A stretch of DNA of 64,000 nucleotides. Source: Dactylorhiza incarnata. Lineage: Eukaryota; Streptophyta; Magnoliopsida; Asparagales; Orchidaceae. Below are positions 30,636 through 41,844 of this stretch, piece by piece. The notes under the pieces were generated by a model, which ran no database searches, was not told the DNA's origin, and saw nothing but the letters and a program-made list of their open reading frames with translations. The first letter of the stretch is position 1. Every line of letters starts with the position of its first letter. The stretch spans positions 2,584,001 to 2,648,000 of the forward strand of contig JAWHQI010000267.1 of the NCBI GenBank assembly GCA_033032865.1. Direction: 5' to 3'. The position numbers and the translations under genes were made by a program.

Positions 30636-33559
30636 TCAAGGTTTGAATACGTCGGGTATACTAGAGAAATTAAATGACATATCGAAACTAAAATCACCAC
30701 TTAAATCGAAAGGATTTGTAGTTTTCGGTTCATAAGACTGATGATCGTTTGTTGAAGAACTTATGAAGTTGAACTCCTTTGTAATCGTCGACGAATCTTC
30801 TATAAGAACAGTGCCGAAGTTTAAATTATTCGTCTGTGCTGTTGAATCCTCGACGACCGCGATCCCAGCAGTTTTTTTCTTATCTGTTTTCTTTCCTGTA
30901 AAAATTCATAAATGTTAACAATGGTTGTTATATCAAATGTTTGAAAACATAATTATTGTAAACACTTACGTGACTTCGTAGTTCCTCTCTCCCAGTGATC
31001 CTTCATACGAGCATTAGAGGCACCTTTAGGCCTCTTGACCGGGGGATTTTGAACACATGTACTAGTGTTGTCTTTGTCATCTACATACCCTTTCAGCTGC
31101 CTTTCATTCAAATGCACCATATGATCGGTTTTCTGTGACAGTTCATTCATGACGCGCATCACATGCTCTTTGGCAATTTTGCAGTTCTCAATCCGGTTGG
31201 CTAAATCATAGCTAAACCGCATCAAGTGGTTTCTGAATATCATATTAGAATCATTCTCGCTCATCATAGGATTATTTTGGAGATATATACCATTCTTAGC
31301 ATTACGAGTGAACCGTTTGAGGACATATTTTTCTGAGATTTGCTCCACATTTCGTACATTGTATACCCTTAAGATATGTTCACATAATATCCCTTTAGTT
31401 TCAAATCCTCTACACGAACACTCTGCATCCATGTTGCATATGTTATAGTTCACAAACCATCGCTTATCTTCCTCACGTCTCTCCCTTTCCTTTGTGACAT
31501 ATGTTATATGCCTTTCATCGTATCTCGTCTCGTCAACTATACAAACTCCAATGGCTCCTATCATGAAAGATTTTTCGAAAATGCCGAGCATTTTACGAGT
31601 GTACAACTTCGACAAATGTTTAAAGAGGGAACCATTATTGTACCTTAAGCTAACAACTCCATGCTTGCATCTAAAATCTTCGTCGTGCTCACCCCTCCGC
31701 CATGAGTACACAAGCTTCTCCAAACCCAAAAAACACTCCACAAGTGAACTAGTGCCCTTCGAACTTCCATGCAAATAATTATTAGCTGATTCACTCCGTT
31801 GCGTTGACAAGATACCAAGATCTAAAATGTCTTTGCTAAAAGCAGTAGACCACTTCTTCCTTATGTTATATAAGTCTCCCAACCATTTGTTACCCTGCAG
31901 ATTTCCTGCCGTTATCATCTCGATCCAACATCTTTCAAACTCGGCTTCACTATCACACTTGCTCATGCACTGATAGAATAATGCCCGAACATTTCTGTCT
32001 TGGTTGAATAAGGGGACTTTTGAAGGTGCTTTCTTCGATATGTGCCATTGACATAGACGATGGCGACTGATAGTGAAAACTCGCTGAATAGCTGAGGCCA
32101 TGACTTGATCTTGATCCGTGAAAATTGTTAGTGGTTGTTTACCACTAACAAATTTTAGAAAAGTCTCAAACACCCAACAAAAGGAATCTGTAGTTTCTTC
32201 AGCAATGAAAGCCCCCCCCCCCCCCACAAAAATATTCTGCCAATGATTGTTCACGGCGATAAAAGGCGCACATGCCAAGTTATATTTATTAAGTCTATAT
32301 GTCGTATCGAAAATAATAACGTCGCCAAAACAATCATAATCTATTCTGCTGTGTCCATCCATCCAAAAAAAAGCTTGTGAGCCTATTTTGTTCATCTGTT
32401 CTCACATCATACGAGAACATATTATCTTCCAATTGCCTCTCCTGAAGTATTCTTAGCAAGCTAGAGGAGTCACCACTATCTATTAGAGCTCTTCTTTCTC
32501 GTTGAACAAAGTTGAAGGCATCAGTCTTACAGAATCCAATTTTTTCCATACCACCAGCTTCATCGGAAAGGAAGTTGTAAGCATCCACTGGTCTTATTCC
32601 AGCACCTGTCATATTCATCATTAGACTACCTTGCATTTGAGATATTTTTCGGTTGGACCTCAATAAGTGCATCTCATTCTCCGTTGCGAGTGGATGATTG
32701 TGCTCCTCGATAAACCTCGTCACTTCCCAATTCTTGCCCTCTACATCTGAATGAAAAGAAATGCAAGCAAGACATCCGGTACGCGTTTCTAATTTGCGGT
32801 ACTTCTTCGGTGAGACCTTTGTATCCTTCCGACCTGCTTTGGCACAACTATATTCTCGTACTTTGATAATTCTTGTGTGCGTCCAATACGTTATGTGTTG
32901 TTTGCGAACGCTGAATCCTTTGGTGTGAGCATAATTACAGTACATAGCATAAGCCTCGGTCTCCGAATGGACAATAGGGAAAACAACTGAACTCTTCTTT
33001 ACCTAAAAGAAAAAATAACAATATCAAATAAATAATACAGTGTTACTGAATACAGTCTTAATTGACATTAATAAGACAGTCCAAATACAGTTGGATTTAC
33101 AATTACAAATACAGTTCAAATTGTAAAAAAATATACAGTGAAAATACAGTTGAATACAGTTGGATTTAGAAATAAAAATACAGTCATAATATAGTACAGT
33201 ATAAAACATATTCAATGCAAGGAATACAGTCTTATTTTACATTAATAATACAGTCCAAATACAGTTGCATTTACAAATACAAATACAGTTCAAATTGTAA
33301 AAAAAATACAGTGAAAATACAGTTGAATACAGTTGGATTTAGAAATAAAAATACAGCCATAATACAGTATAAAACATATTCAATGCAAGGAATACAGTCT
33401 TATTTTACATTAATAATACAGTCCAAATACAGTTGCATTTACAAATACAAATACAGTCAAACTAATAAGCACAAGGGTAGAAAACAATGGAATTCACAAC
33501 ATATGATTCGAAGGACTTACAATGTCAACATTATCATCTACTTTCTCAGACGACATCAT
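30636..33559 (-). CDS. MULE transposase: FAR1 DNA-binding, MULE DDE and SWIM domains, three exons, one frameshift
   Basis: Exon 1 (33559-33521, 13 codons, MMSSEKVDDNVDI) ends at donor GTAAGTCC. Exon 2 (33002-30970) follows a CTTTTAG acceptor; exon 3 (30895-30636) follows TTTTACAG. About 777 residues. A FAR1 zinc-type domain comes first (YAHTKGFSVRKQH, CLACISFHSD, FIEEHNHPL). The MULE transposase core has Asp in IIFDTTYRLNKYN, Asp in TIFTDQDQ, CQWHISKK, and Glu in RSESANNYL. A SWIM zinc finger CSCRGFETKGILCEHIL follows, then a basic tail. A one-base shift in a poly-T run near 32365 separates FAR1 from the catalytic part. A C14 run at 32213-32226 gives an unusual Gly4 where the family has few. 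The enzyme would cut and join the element's ends. Confidence 0.9.
33049..33470 (-). repeat. ATACAGT-rich 170-bp tandem repeat on the MULE right side
   Basis: Units start AATACAGTCTTA at 33049, 33223 and 33391 (periods 174 and 168 bp), about 2.5 copies. Each has eight or more ATACAGT or TACAGTTG motifs. The array lies in intron 1 of the transposase gene. A frame of 116 residues here is a translation of the repeat. Confidence 0.9.
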
Positions 33560-33953
33560 ACGTGATTATGCAAAGCTCTCCGTGGACAGTCAAAAAACTA
33601 CAAAGGGATCAACTTAAATACATTTCAGTGCTTACAACCAAATATGGTGCTAGATAATCTGAGAGGGAGCTAAAAGAATCTCTTACCTTTCAAGAAAACG
33701 AGCAGCTGGGTTTGGTTTGCAGCTTGGAGTTGGCGGAAGCAGATCGACTTGGAGGAAGCTCGGGTCACCAACAGCTGGGTAGTGTTTGTAGCTTGGAGTT
33801 GGCCGAAGCTCGAACCGAGAAATAAAAGAGCATTACGAGCCGTTGCCCTTCGCTGATCGCCGGAGGTGTAGCGTATCGCCGGATTGGAAGGGTTTTGCGA
33901 AAGGGGAGGGCGGGTTTCGCGCCCTTTCTGTGTTTCGACAGGAAAATTTGGGG

Positions 33954-34043
33954 GGGAAGAGAAGAAGTGGGGCCCACGCATTTTTTGAGGCTATTTATTA
34001 CCGCAGCATGTCATGCTGCGATCAGCGCAGGGAACATTTTGCC
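33954..34043 (-). repeat. MULE right terminal inverted repeat
   Basis: Inverted copy of 26297-26386 with one mismatch; followed by the duplication GTCTATGTT at 34044-34052. It faces the transposase gene, whose transcription probably starts near here. Confidence 0.95.
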
Positions 34044-34052
34044 GTCTATGTT

Positions 34053-34304
34053 TGCATCGCCGTGAAAGAATCAACGCGCCGTTTGTTATAAAACGCCGCC
34101 ATATCTTTCAAAAGATACTGCGACACTTTTTCGGATGAACGCTGCTAACGCATCATATTTGTTTTAAAAGAATGTCTTTGAATTGGGGCGACGGCTTTTT
34201 AATAAAACACCGCTTATTCTGCGGTGTTTTTTCTAAAAAAAATGTCGCGGATTCGGCGGCAGTTTTTTCAAAAGCGTCGGGTGTATTCCTATTTTGTTGT
34301 AATG
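34053..34304 (-). mobile_element. CACTA-like right end remnant
   Basis: Subterminal GCGGTGTTTT / AACACCGC motifs in both orientations, ending TTTTGTTGTAATG at 34304, a one-base variant of the CACTACAACAAAA terminus read inverted. With 26203-26296 it forms the DNA into which the MULE inserted. No transposase. Confidence 0.5.
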
Positions 34305-34555
34305 ATCCAAACCCGGATCCGATACAGTTTTAATTTATTAGGTCTCCCTTTGAGACCTAATTGCTTCAGTGAAAAACCGACCCCTGATCGCGATAAGGAG
34401 ACGCAACCTTCCCTAGATTTCTATCCCTTGTGACCTAGCTGGAGTGTTGTCGTTTTTCCTTCCTCGGCCTCTTGCCGCTATTGGATGAGCGTCATTGCCC
34501 TCTCATCTGAGTGGTGGGGGCGTCGTCGTCCGCTCTTATCCATGAGGATCGAGGA
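34305..34555. other. Unassigned spacer
   Basis: About 250 bp including the small hairpin GGTCTCCCTTTGAGACC. No gene or element recognised. Confidence 0.5.
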
Positions 34556-35234
34556 TGTTGAACCCGGAAACCTGTGTTAACAGAACGTTGCACCCGGATA
34601 CATGGGCTAATGGAGTTTGGACCGACTGGTGTAGCTTGCGTTTACTTCTTCTGAGTGTGAACACTAAACAAAGCACTTGGAACAAAAGAGCCTCACCCAG
34701 AAAGGTGGATTCTTTGAATATATAGACCACGTGAGCTGCAGCGAGGAGGTTCCGACACAACCTCGAAAGATCTACAAGAACTTCTCCTCCCAAATCAAAA
34801 CTGGGTCGGGCACCATGGAGAGGACTAGAAAGCTCTAGGAGGGATAAGCAACTCCTCTCCAAAGGTGTCATATGAGGTCTATTTATAGTTTTTCTGAATT
34901 GGTCTGCGGATAGCGCAATCCGCCTTTTGGAATTACTATCGGCAGCCTAAACTGGCCTGCTAATTGCGAAATTCCGCTATTTGGTATGACTAACCGCAGG
35001 CCAATACGAAATCCCCTGGAAAAATGAATCCCCCCCTGTGGGGAGTGCACGCTACTTGAGGCGTGCTCGCCTGGGGTCGGTGAGTACCTCGTGATACTGG
35101 GTACTCGCGACTCGCCCAGAACAGGGGGAGGGTGCAAGCTGTCAGGGGTGCACTTGCTCATGGTTGGTGAGTGCACTAGCTAGTCCCCCTGGCCGCACTC
35201 GCCCATCTTCCCAAAATGTTGTATTTTTCTTACA
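34556..35234 (-). repeat. LTR related to the Tat gypsy LTR, minus strand
   Basis: On the minus strand it starts TGTAAGAAAAATAC and ends CCGGGTTCAACA. The inside shares the blocks GGCCTGCGGTTAG, CAGACCAATT and AACTATAAATAGACC with the 3614-4409 LTR in the same order, so the two families are related. A purine-rich AACAAGAAGAA precedes the start, as before a 3' LTR. No matching 5-bp duplication flanks it, and no partner LTR is in the window. The TATA box lies near 34870-34885. Confidence 0.6.
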
Positions 35235-35372
35235 TTCTTCTTGTTGGTCTGATGAGTCCACTCGACAAATACGAGGTTGTACAAATGAGGTACCACCAAA
35301 ATTTGTGCGAGGAGGAGCCATTCGAGGTGGTGATTGAACGTCGTGGATCAACGACGAAGTTTTCCGGGTAAG

Positions 35373-35490
35373 TCCGCCACACACACACATACATACAGAG
35401 AAGTCCGCGCACACACACACACACACACATGTACACACACACACTGAGAAGTCCACACACACACATTGAGAAGTCCACACACCCATAAAC
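35373..35490. repeat. (CA)n / GAGAAGTCC minisatellite
   Basis: CA runs separated by GAGAAGTCC spacers, repeated four to five times. The overlapping minus-strand frame 35142-35675 is Cys/Val-rich because of it. Confidence 0.85.
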
Positions 35491-36383
35491 ACCTGCGCGT
35501 GCGCAAGTCCATCAGTATGTACATCTCGAACCAAAGCTTCTAAAACACTATGAATACTTGCACGTTCGAAGTTTCCGAAGCATCGGAGGACGTTGTACTT
35601 TGAGATTGATTTTTCCGCAGTTTGATGTGCACAGAAGAGAGACAATACTAATCTTAAGACATCGCGAATTTTCACATGCCTCTACCCGTTAGTCTCTTCA
35701 ACTTTTATTTGTCGTATAAAATAAATTGTGCTCAAAGAATATTTAATTATTATCTCTTATGAAGCCCATCAGTATGGCGCTCCCACGGATTAGACGTCAC
35801 ACTTGAAGACGATTCGATCCGCTGGGTTGGTTATAAAAGTACATCTTATTTTATGGCTTGGTGCGCCCAACACGAAATTTTGGGCGCATCTTCTCTTGTA
35901 ACCTCATATATATGTTCTTCCTTCATCTAGTGAAACAACTTGCTGCATGTTACCCGTGGTCGTACCCATCTTAACGTGAACTATATAAATCATTTGTTTT
36001 ATGTTTTGTTTTTCATTGCCTTATTTGGCAAATAAATTGTGATATGCTGATCGCATTTCGTCTATCCGCAAACCAAATATTTTGCATTATACCGACATGC
36101 ATGCACACAAAAGTCAATGCAGGCGCCATCGTTGAATTTTGTTTTATGCATTGAATAGTTGATTAATGCATGCGAGACTTATTATTGTATCCTCGATCCT
36201 GTTCCTATTAGCTTAGATATTGTATTGCAGCATTAAATATCTATCCTTTTTATTTTTTTATTGGTCTGATGATAGTAATTTTTCTATTCTGGCCTGCCAA
36301 TAGTAAAAATCTGCGCAATATAAAAAATTATGTTTATATAAGCAGCCCACGAATGACAGCCCCAAATAAGTCAAATTAAAACA
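35491..36383. other. Unassigned AT-rich spacer
   Basis: About 890 bp. No coding, LTR or repeat signal that I could support. Confidence 0.5.
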
Positions 36384-36989
36384 CACTACAACAAATAACA
36401 CCTATCGCGGCGTTTTTTTAATACCTTTAGCGGCGTTTTTAAAACACCGTTGTATCTACGACGGCACTTTTAGAAGCGCCGCTAAATCGCCGCGAAAGGA
36501 ACCGCCGCGGAAAACTTTGCAGTGTTTATTTAAAAAAACGCCGCGGAAAACGTTTGCGGCGTTTTCTATAAAAGTGATGTTGTATGTTTAATATTTAGCG
36601 GCGTTTTTAGAATTAAGAACGCCACTGATCGTAAATCTTTTTGCGGCGTTTTTTAATTAAACATGTCACCGCAAACCGCTGCCGGCTGTAGACGACGAAC
36701 CAATAAAAATATTACTTATCAGTAATAAAAAATCACTAATAAAAAGGTCAAAATTAGCAGCCTCGATGTCAAAATAATGAAGAGAATTTAGTAATTACAA
36801 AAATAACGTATACTAACAACACAACCAGAACATAATACAACTAATACTAAACTGAGACTAAAATCATATTGCAATAAGGATGACAAAGCCGATGTAGAGG
36901 ATCTCCTTGTATATCCATAAACCTGATCTTACCAATGAAATGTGAGAAAATGTTTAAAGCGGTAAAAACCAAAATGCAGCACAAGGAGG
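36384..36989 (+). mobile_element. CACTA element terminal region, interrupted by copia-B
   Basis: Starts CACTACAACAAATAACACC, a canonical CACTA-superfamily terminus. Then come many subterminal repeats of the type GCGGCGTTTTTTAA and inverted AACGCCGC up to about 36660. The rest (36700-36989) is AT-rich. It continues across the copia-B insertion (duplication GGAGG) to 42601. The opposite end and transposase are not in the window. Confidence 0.65.
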
Positions 36990-37155
36990 TGTTAGGAGTG
37001 CTCGAAGCATCCGAGTGAACGTCAAGTTTGGAACGAACTACCCGTTGCCCCCAGCGGGGGTATTTATAGGCGTAACCCTAAATCCCCGACGACCCGTTAA
37101 CGGACCCATTAGGGTTCCGTTAAATATCCGATACAACGCTAAATATACCTTAACA
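36990..37155 (-). repeat. 3' LTR of copia-B
   Basis: 166 bp, TGTTAGGAGTG..CCTTAACA on the plus strand. The minus strand has the TATA box CCTATAAATACC and the hairpin-like CCCCCAGCGGGGG. Confidence 0.92.
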
Positions 37156-38149
37156 TTCTCCTCCTATATTGTAGCAATTGTATCACATAACGGGTTAAAC
37201 AAAGCATATACGTTAGATAACAACAGAATGAGTTTCAGATTAAAACAACAAGAGTTTTAGATCAAACATCTAAACTCAAACAGGTTCCAAACATGCAAAA
37301 GCAAAAGCAGAAGTAAGAACAGTAATCTGAAAACAAAACTCAAACAGATGACGGGTCGGTCTACTCAAACAGCAGATCATCTTCATCCATGTCGAAATCC
37401 ACTTTCTCTCCTTTAGAATCCAATTGATCTGCATTTAAACATTAGAATGTCATGAGAACAAAACTCAATGAATCCATACATATGCATATCAAAAGTAAAA
37501 TGATTAGTTTTTACAATTTTGAACATAATACTCTAACTAGGAAGAAAGACTCACAGGTCCGCATCTCTATCTAATTTACACAAAATTAGAAATTTGGTTT
37601 CATAGAACCAAGCTATGTTCCTTCGATTACTAAGATTATTACCAAACGTTTCACAATTGTATTATATCATCAAGTTTGGAATGATACAACAAGCTGTGAC
37701 CAATATATCATCAAGTTTGGAATGATATAAGTAATGATCATAATATTAGGACGCATATCAGCAACTTTAGTATTCATTTTTGGAATGATACCCAATTCAG
37801 CCTTTGAAAAGAAATAGTTGTGTAAGTCATCAAGTTTGGAATGACTAGCAACTAAACAATCTTAGGCTTTCATCAAGTAACATCTGGAATACTTCAGTGT
37901 ACTCAGTCTAGATGCGTGCATGTAGGCAGACTCGGTTCTAAAATCTTAAACAAACATAGGTATTAAGTCTCACTAAATAGACTTTAATCTCATATCCCCC
38001 GATGTTTTAGATGTAAGAACCTTGCATAAGCCCTTGGTAAGGACATCTGCGACATTATCTTTTGATCTCACGTCCAAGAGGGAAATAATCCCTTAACTGG
38101 TGACATAGGTCAACCAGGCCTGTTTCATCTGTAGTTGCCTTCACTTACC
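37156..38149 (-). other. 3' untranslated region of copia-B
   Basis: About 990 bp between RNase H and the 3' LTR. Four to five copies of ATCATCAAGTTTGGAATGAT(A) occur at 37670-37840, an irregular short repeat. No further gene. Confidence 0.6.
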
Positions 38150-41000
38150 ATTGAACAGTGAATTAGTTGCAATGGTTTTTGTGGCTTGATTGTCACAAAA
38201 TATCGAGATAGAGTTCATTTTAAGACTCGTCATTGGAATATCCATAACCAAATCTCTGACCCACTATGCTTCTTCGGCAGCTGAAGCAAGAGCATAGAGT
38301 TCGGATTCCATAGAGGATAGTGTTATACACGTTTGCCTCTTAGATCTCCAAGCTACTGCGACTCCTCCTAGGGTAAACACATAACCACTAGTGGACCTAC
38401 TATCACCAACGTCTGAGCACCAGGAGGCGTCAAAGTACCCTTCAAGCACAGGAGGGTGGCCACTGTAACATAAAACATACTGCTCAGTATACTTTAAGTA
38501 TCGCATTAGCCTTTCCAAGGCGTCTCAGTGGTCCTTTCCAGGGTTACTAGTGAATCTACTCAACATGCCGACCGTAAAGGTTATGTCGGGTCTAGTGCAG
38601 GTAGTAGCATACATAAGACTGCCAATAAGTTTGGAGTAATCCAACTGTCTAATAGGTGAACCGTCATGAGGTTTCAATCTATTATTATAGTCGTATGGAG
38701 TCTCAATCTTCCTGCACTTATCATAACCCACTTCTCTAGTAGAGTTCTGATGTAGTGACTCTGGCTAAGGGTGATACCCTTATTCGTAAAGTTCACTTCC
38801 ATGCCTAGGATGGTCTTCACCACACCTAAGTCAGTCATGCTAAATTTTGACTTTAAGGTAACCTTAACGTCTTCCACCTCAGACTGGTCAGTACCCAGAA
38901 TTAGCATGCCATCAACATACAAGCAGATTATAGCGACGGAGTTTGGACTTGTCCGTATGTATAGACATTTATCTGAAAGGCTGGATTTAAAATGCAGGCC
39001 TTTTACGCAAGTGTCAAACTTCTCGTGCCATAGCTTTGGTGCTTGCTTCAATCCGTATAGTGACTTAATCAACTTACAGACCTTGGTTTCTAGACCTTCT
39101 ATGACGAACCCTTCAGGTTGGCACATGTAGATCTCCTCAGAAAGATCTCCATTTAGAAATGCAGTCTTTACGTCCATCTGATGAACGACAAAACGTTCAA
39201 TAGATGCGATAGCGAGAAGAACCCTGATCGTTGCAATGTGACAAACAGGTGAGTATGTATCAAAGTAGTCTATTCCACTCACTTGAGTGAAGCCTTTTGC
39301 AACTAGACATGCTTTGTACTTAGCGATACTCTCATCTGGATTCAGTTTCTTCTTAAGAACCCACTTGCTCCCAATGGCTTTATCTCCTTTGGGTAGGTCA
39401 ACTAATGTCCAAGTTTGGTTCTCCATGAGAGAGTTCATCTCATCATCAATGGCTTCTCTCCATAACAGGGAATCCCCGGATCGCATCGCTTCCGTATAGG
39501 TGGATGGATTAACTTCAACGTAGTAAGTTACAAAGTCTGTACCGAAGCTTTTAGGAACTCGTTCCCTATTAGATAGCCTAGTGGACTCTATGGCACTAGT
39601 GTGAACTGGCTCAGTGTCAGGGAGACGTAGTTCCGTCCCAACGAGGGTATCAGAACTGGTGTCTGGCAGACCCGAAAGAGTCAGGTTCTGATCTCTAAGA
39701 AACTTGTCCTCAAAGAACACAGCATCTCTAGACTCAATGACCGAGTTGGTAGAGAGATCTAGGAATCAGCCTGCAGCACTATCCACCGCACATCCTAAAT
39801 ATACACAAGTGTTCGTCTTAGGTCTTAACTTAGATCTCCTTATGTCAGGTATCCTAACAGAGGCGATACAGCCCCAGGTTTTGAGGTTATCAAATCTGGG
39901 CGGTCTCTTAAACCAAAGCTCATACGGGGTTTGCTTCAATTTAGCATGAGAAACCATATTCAGGATGTGATTCGGCGCGAGGGCTGCTTCTCCCCAATAA
40001 GCAGCAGGCATACCGGTAGTCAACAACATAGAATTCAATATTTCTGTTAAAGTTCTATTTTTTCGCTCGACAATACCTTTTGACTGGGGCGAATAAGGGG
40101 CAGTGGTTTCAGGAATTATGCCATTGCTGGCAAGAAAATCCCTAAACTCACCTGAGACGTACTCGCCGCCTCGATCACTCCTAAGTCGCTTAATTTTCAA
40201 ATCCAATTGGCTCTCAACCCTATTTTTGAAAATTTGAAATTTTTCAAAAGCTTCATCTTTTGATTTTAAGAGATAAATGTGAGTATATCTAGAGAAGTCG
40301 TCAATAAAGGTTATCAGGTACTTTCGACCACCACGTGTGACAAAACTTTTGTAGTCACAAATGTCGGAGTGTATCAACTCTAGTAAACGTGTACTCCTAG
40401 ACACCTGACTGAATGGTGTTCTAGTTATCTTAGTTTGAGCACATATCTCACATTTGTCAAATTTGGTTTTAGTGTCTAAGGGTATGTTGTGAGTTCTAGC
40501 TAGCAGGAGTAGTTTTCTATAATTGACGTGTCCTAGTCTTGCATGCAAAGTCTTAGGATCAATCAAATTTGAACTAACATGATTAACTACTTCGTTTGCT
40601 AGACTCAACCTATACATCCCATTTAGAACATAGGCGCAACCAAAATAATGAGAGTTGACCATTAGGGTCACCCTATCACCACTAATGTTAAAGGACATAC
40701 CCGCATCGCTTAACAGACTAATCGAAATTAAATTTGCAGCTAATGTAGGAATGTATTTAAGATCTTTTAAAAGTAAATGCGTACCTGACGAGAGTAGAAA
40801 ATCCACGGTCCCTGTCTGGAGTACCTCAACAGTGGCTCCATTTGCCACTGTAACTGACTCAGAGGCTGGAGTGGCATCCTTCAACAGAGCGGAGTTGTTG
40901 CAGACGTGGCAGGTCGCCCCCGAATCCAACCACCAGTCAGTACTGGCCTGAACGTTCCCCACCTTGGCAACAAAGTGGGAGGGCACAGTCTGATGGAGCA
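38150..41000 (-). pseudogene. copia-B protease, integrase, RT and RNase H, with stops and a mutated RT active site
   Basis: Minus strand. Protease DWWLDSGATCHVC near 40920; GAG-pre-integrase LHARLGHVNY..CEICAQTK; integrase HSDICDY, RLRSDRGGEYVS, PQSKGIVERKN. RT: TWTLVDLPKG, YKACLVAKGF, MDVKTAFLNGD, LKQAPKLWH. The active-site box reads LYVDGMLI near 38920: the second catalytic Asp is Gly. RNase [30 protein letters not shown]. In-frame stops occur near 39767 (..DSAAG-stop-FLDL..), 38525 (KDH-stop-DALE) and 38264. A frameshift near 38745 splits RT from RNase H. The product would copy and integrate the element; this copy cannot. Confidence 0.9.
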
Positions 41001-41844
41001 TATGAGCCCTGTTATCAGGCTTTGGTGGGTTAGCATCGGGCTTCTTGGGTTGCCTGCAGTCAGAAGCGCAGTGACCCCACTTGTTGCAGTTGTAGCACTT
41101 GCCTTTGAACTTCTTGATCTTCTTGTTGGTGTCTACTACTGCGGGTGCACTGGATGGAGGTCAAGTATGATCAGATCTAGGCTTCCTTTTCGGGTGTGTG
41201 ATCATATTAGCAGCAGATTGCTGCTTGCTGACCACCTCCTTCACATGCCTTGTCTGATTCTCATCCTCAATGCAGATAAACCGCTTGAGTTCTTTCAGAC
41301 TGACCTGAGTCTTCTTTCGATACATCTCCGTCTTGAAAGAGTACCACGCTGAGGGGAGCTTGTAAATGATGGCACCAGCAACGAACCCATCTGGCAGAGG
41401 GCCACTTGCACTGTTGAGCTTGGCCACCAAATTTTCCAGGTCTGCAATCTGGGGAAGGATTTCCCTGTCCTCAGAGAAGGTGAATCCCATGAACTTGTCC
41501 ACCAGATGCGTCTTGGACATGTTCTCCTCCTCTTTAAACTGATCTTCCAGCGCATTCCAGATCTCTTTTGCTGTCTTCAGTTTCCCAAACGTCTCTGCTA
41601 AAGAATTGGAGAGACAATTGAGGAGATAATCACGACAGAAATCTTCATCGCTGGTCCACTGATCCTCATCGTCTCCTCCCTTGAAATCGGCGAAATCAGT
41701 CTGCAGTGTATAAAAGATATTCAGATATTTCATACCGAACTGTGTGTTTCACTTCCAGGCACTGAACTCAGAATGGGAGAACTTCTCCAGTTTGATCATT
41801 GACACAGGAGAGGAGAGAGAATTGTTCTTCGAAAGCGAGGCCAT
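41001..41844 (-). pseudogene. copia-B gag with zinc knuckle, two in-frame stops
   Basis: ATG at 41844 (MASLSKNNSLSSPVSMIKLEKF) on the minus strand. A TGA follows SEFSAWK, and the same frame continues with MKYLNIFYTLQTDFADFKG and a UBN2/Retrotran_gag_2 domain (AKEIWNALEDQF, LPSAWYSFK). A second TGA lies at 41161 just before the zinc knuckle CYNCNKWGHCASDC (near 41080). The frame then enters the protease region. Without the two stops gag and pol form one continuous frame, as is usual in plant copia elements. Confidence 0.85.

Larger units (their letters stand above)
26297..34043. mobile_element. Complete Mutator-like element (MULE) with transposase and Ulp1 protease genes
   Basis: A 7747-bp DNA transposon. 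The ends are 90-bp terminal inverted repeats starting GGCAAAATGTTCCCTGCG with one mismatch. Outside both ends is the 9-bp duplication GTCTATGTT (26288-26296 and 34044-34052), the size expected for Mutator elements. It carries two genes pointing inward and ending near the middle: a Ulp1-type protease gene (plus strand, 27452-30010) and a FAR1/MULE/SWIM transposase gene (minus strand, 33559-30636). MULEs carrying Ulp1 genes are known in plants (Kaonashi-type, melon CUMULE). Near-perfect ends suggest recent transposition. Both genes have frame breaks, largely in homopolymers. Confidence 0.93.

Noticed and set aside
35142..35675. 177-residue minus-strand frame
   Set aside because: Spans a CA repeat and an LTR edge; no domain and no splice or promoter support.
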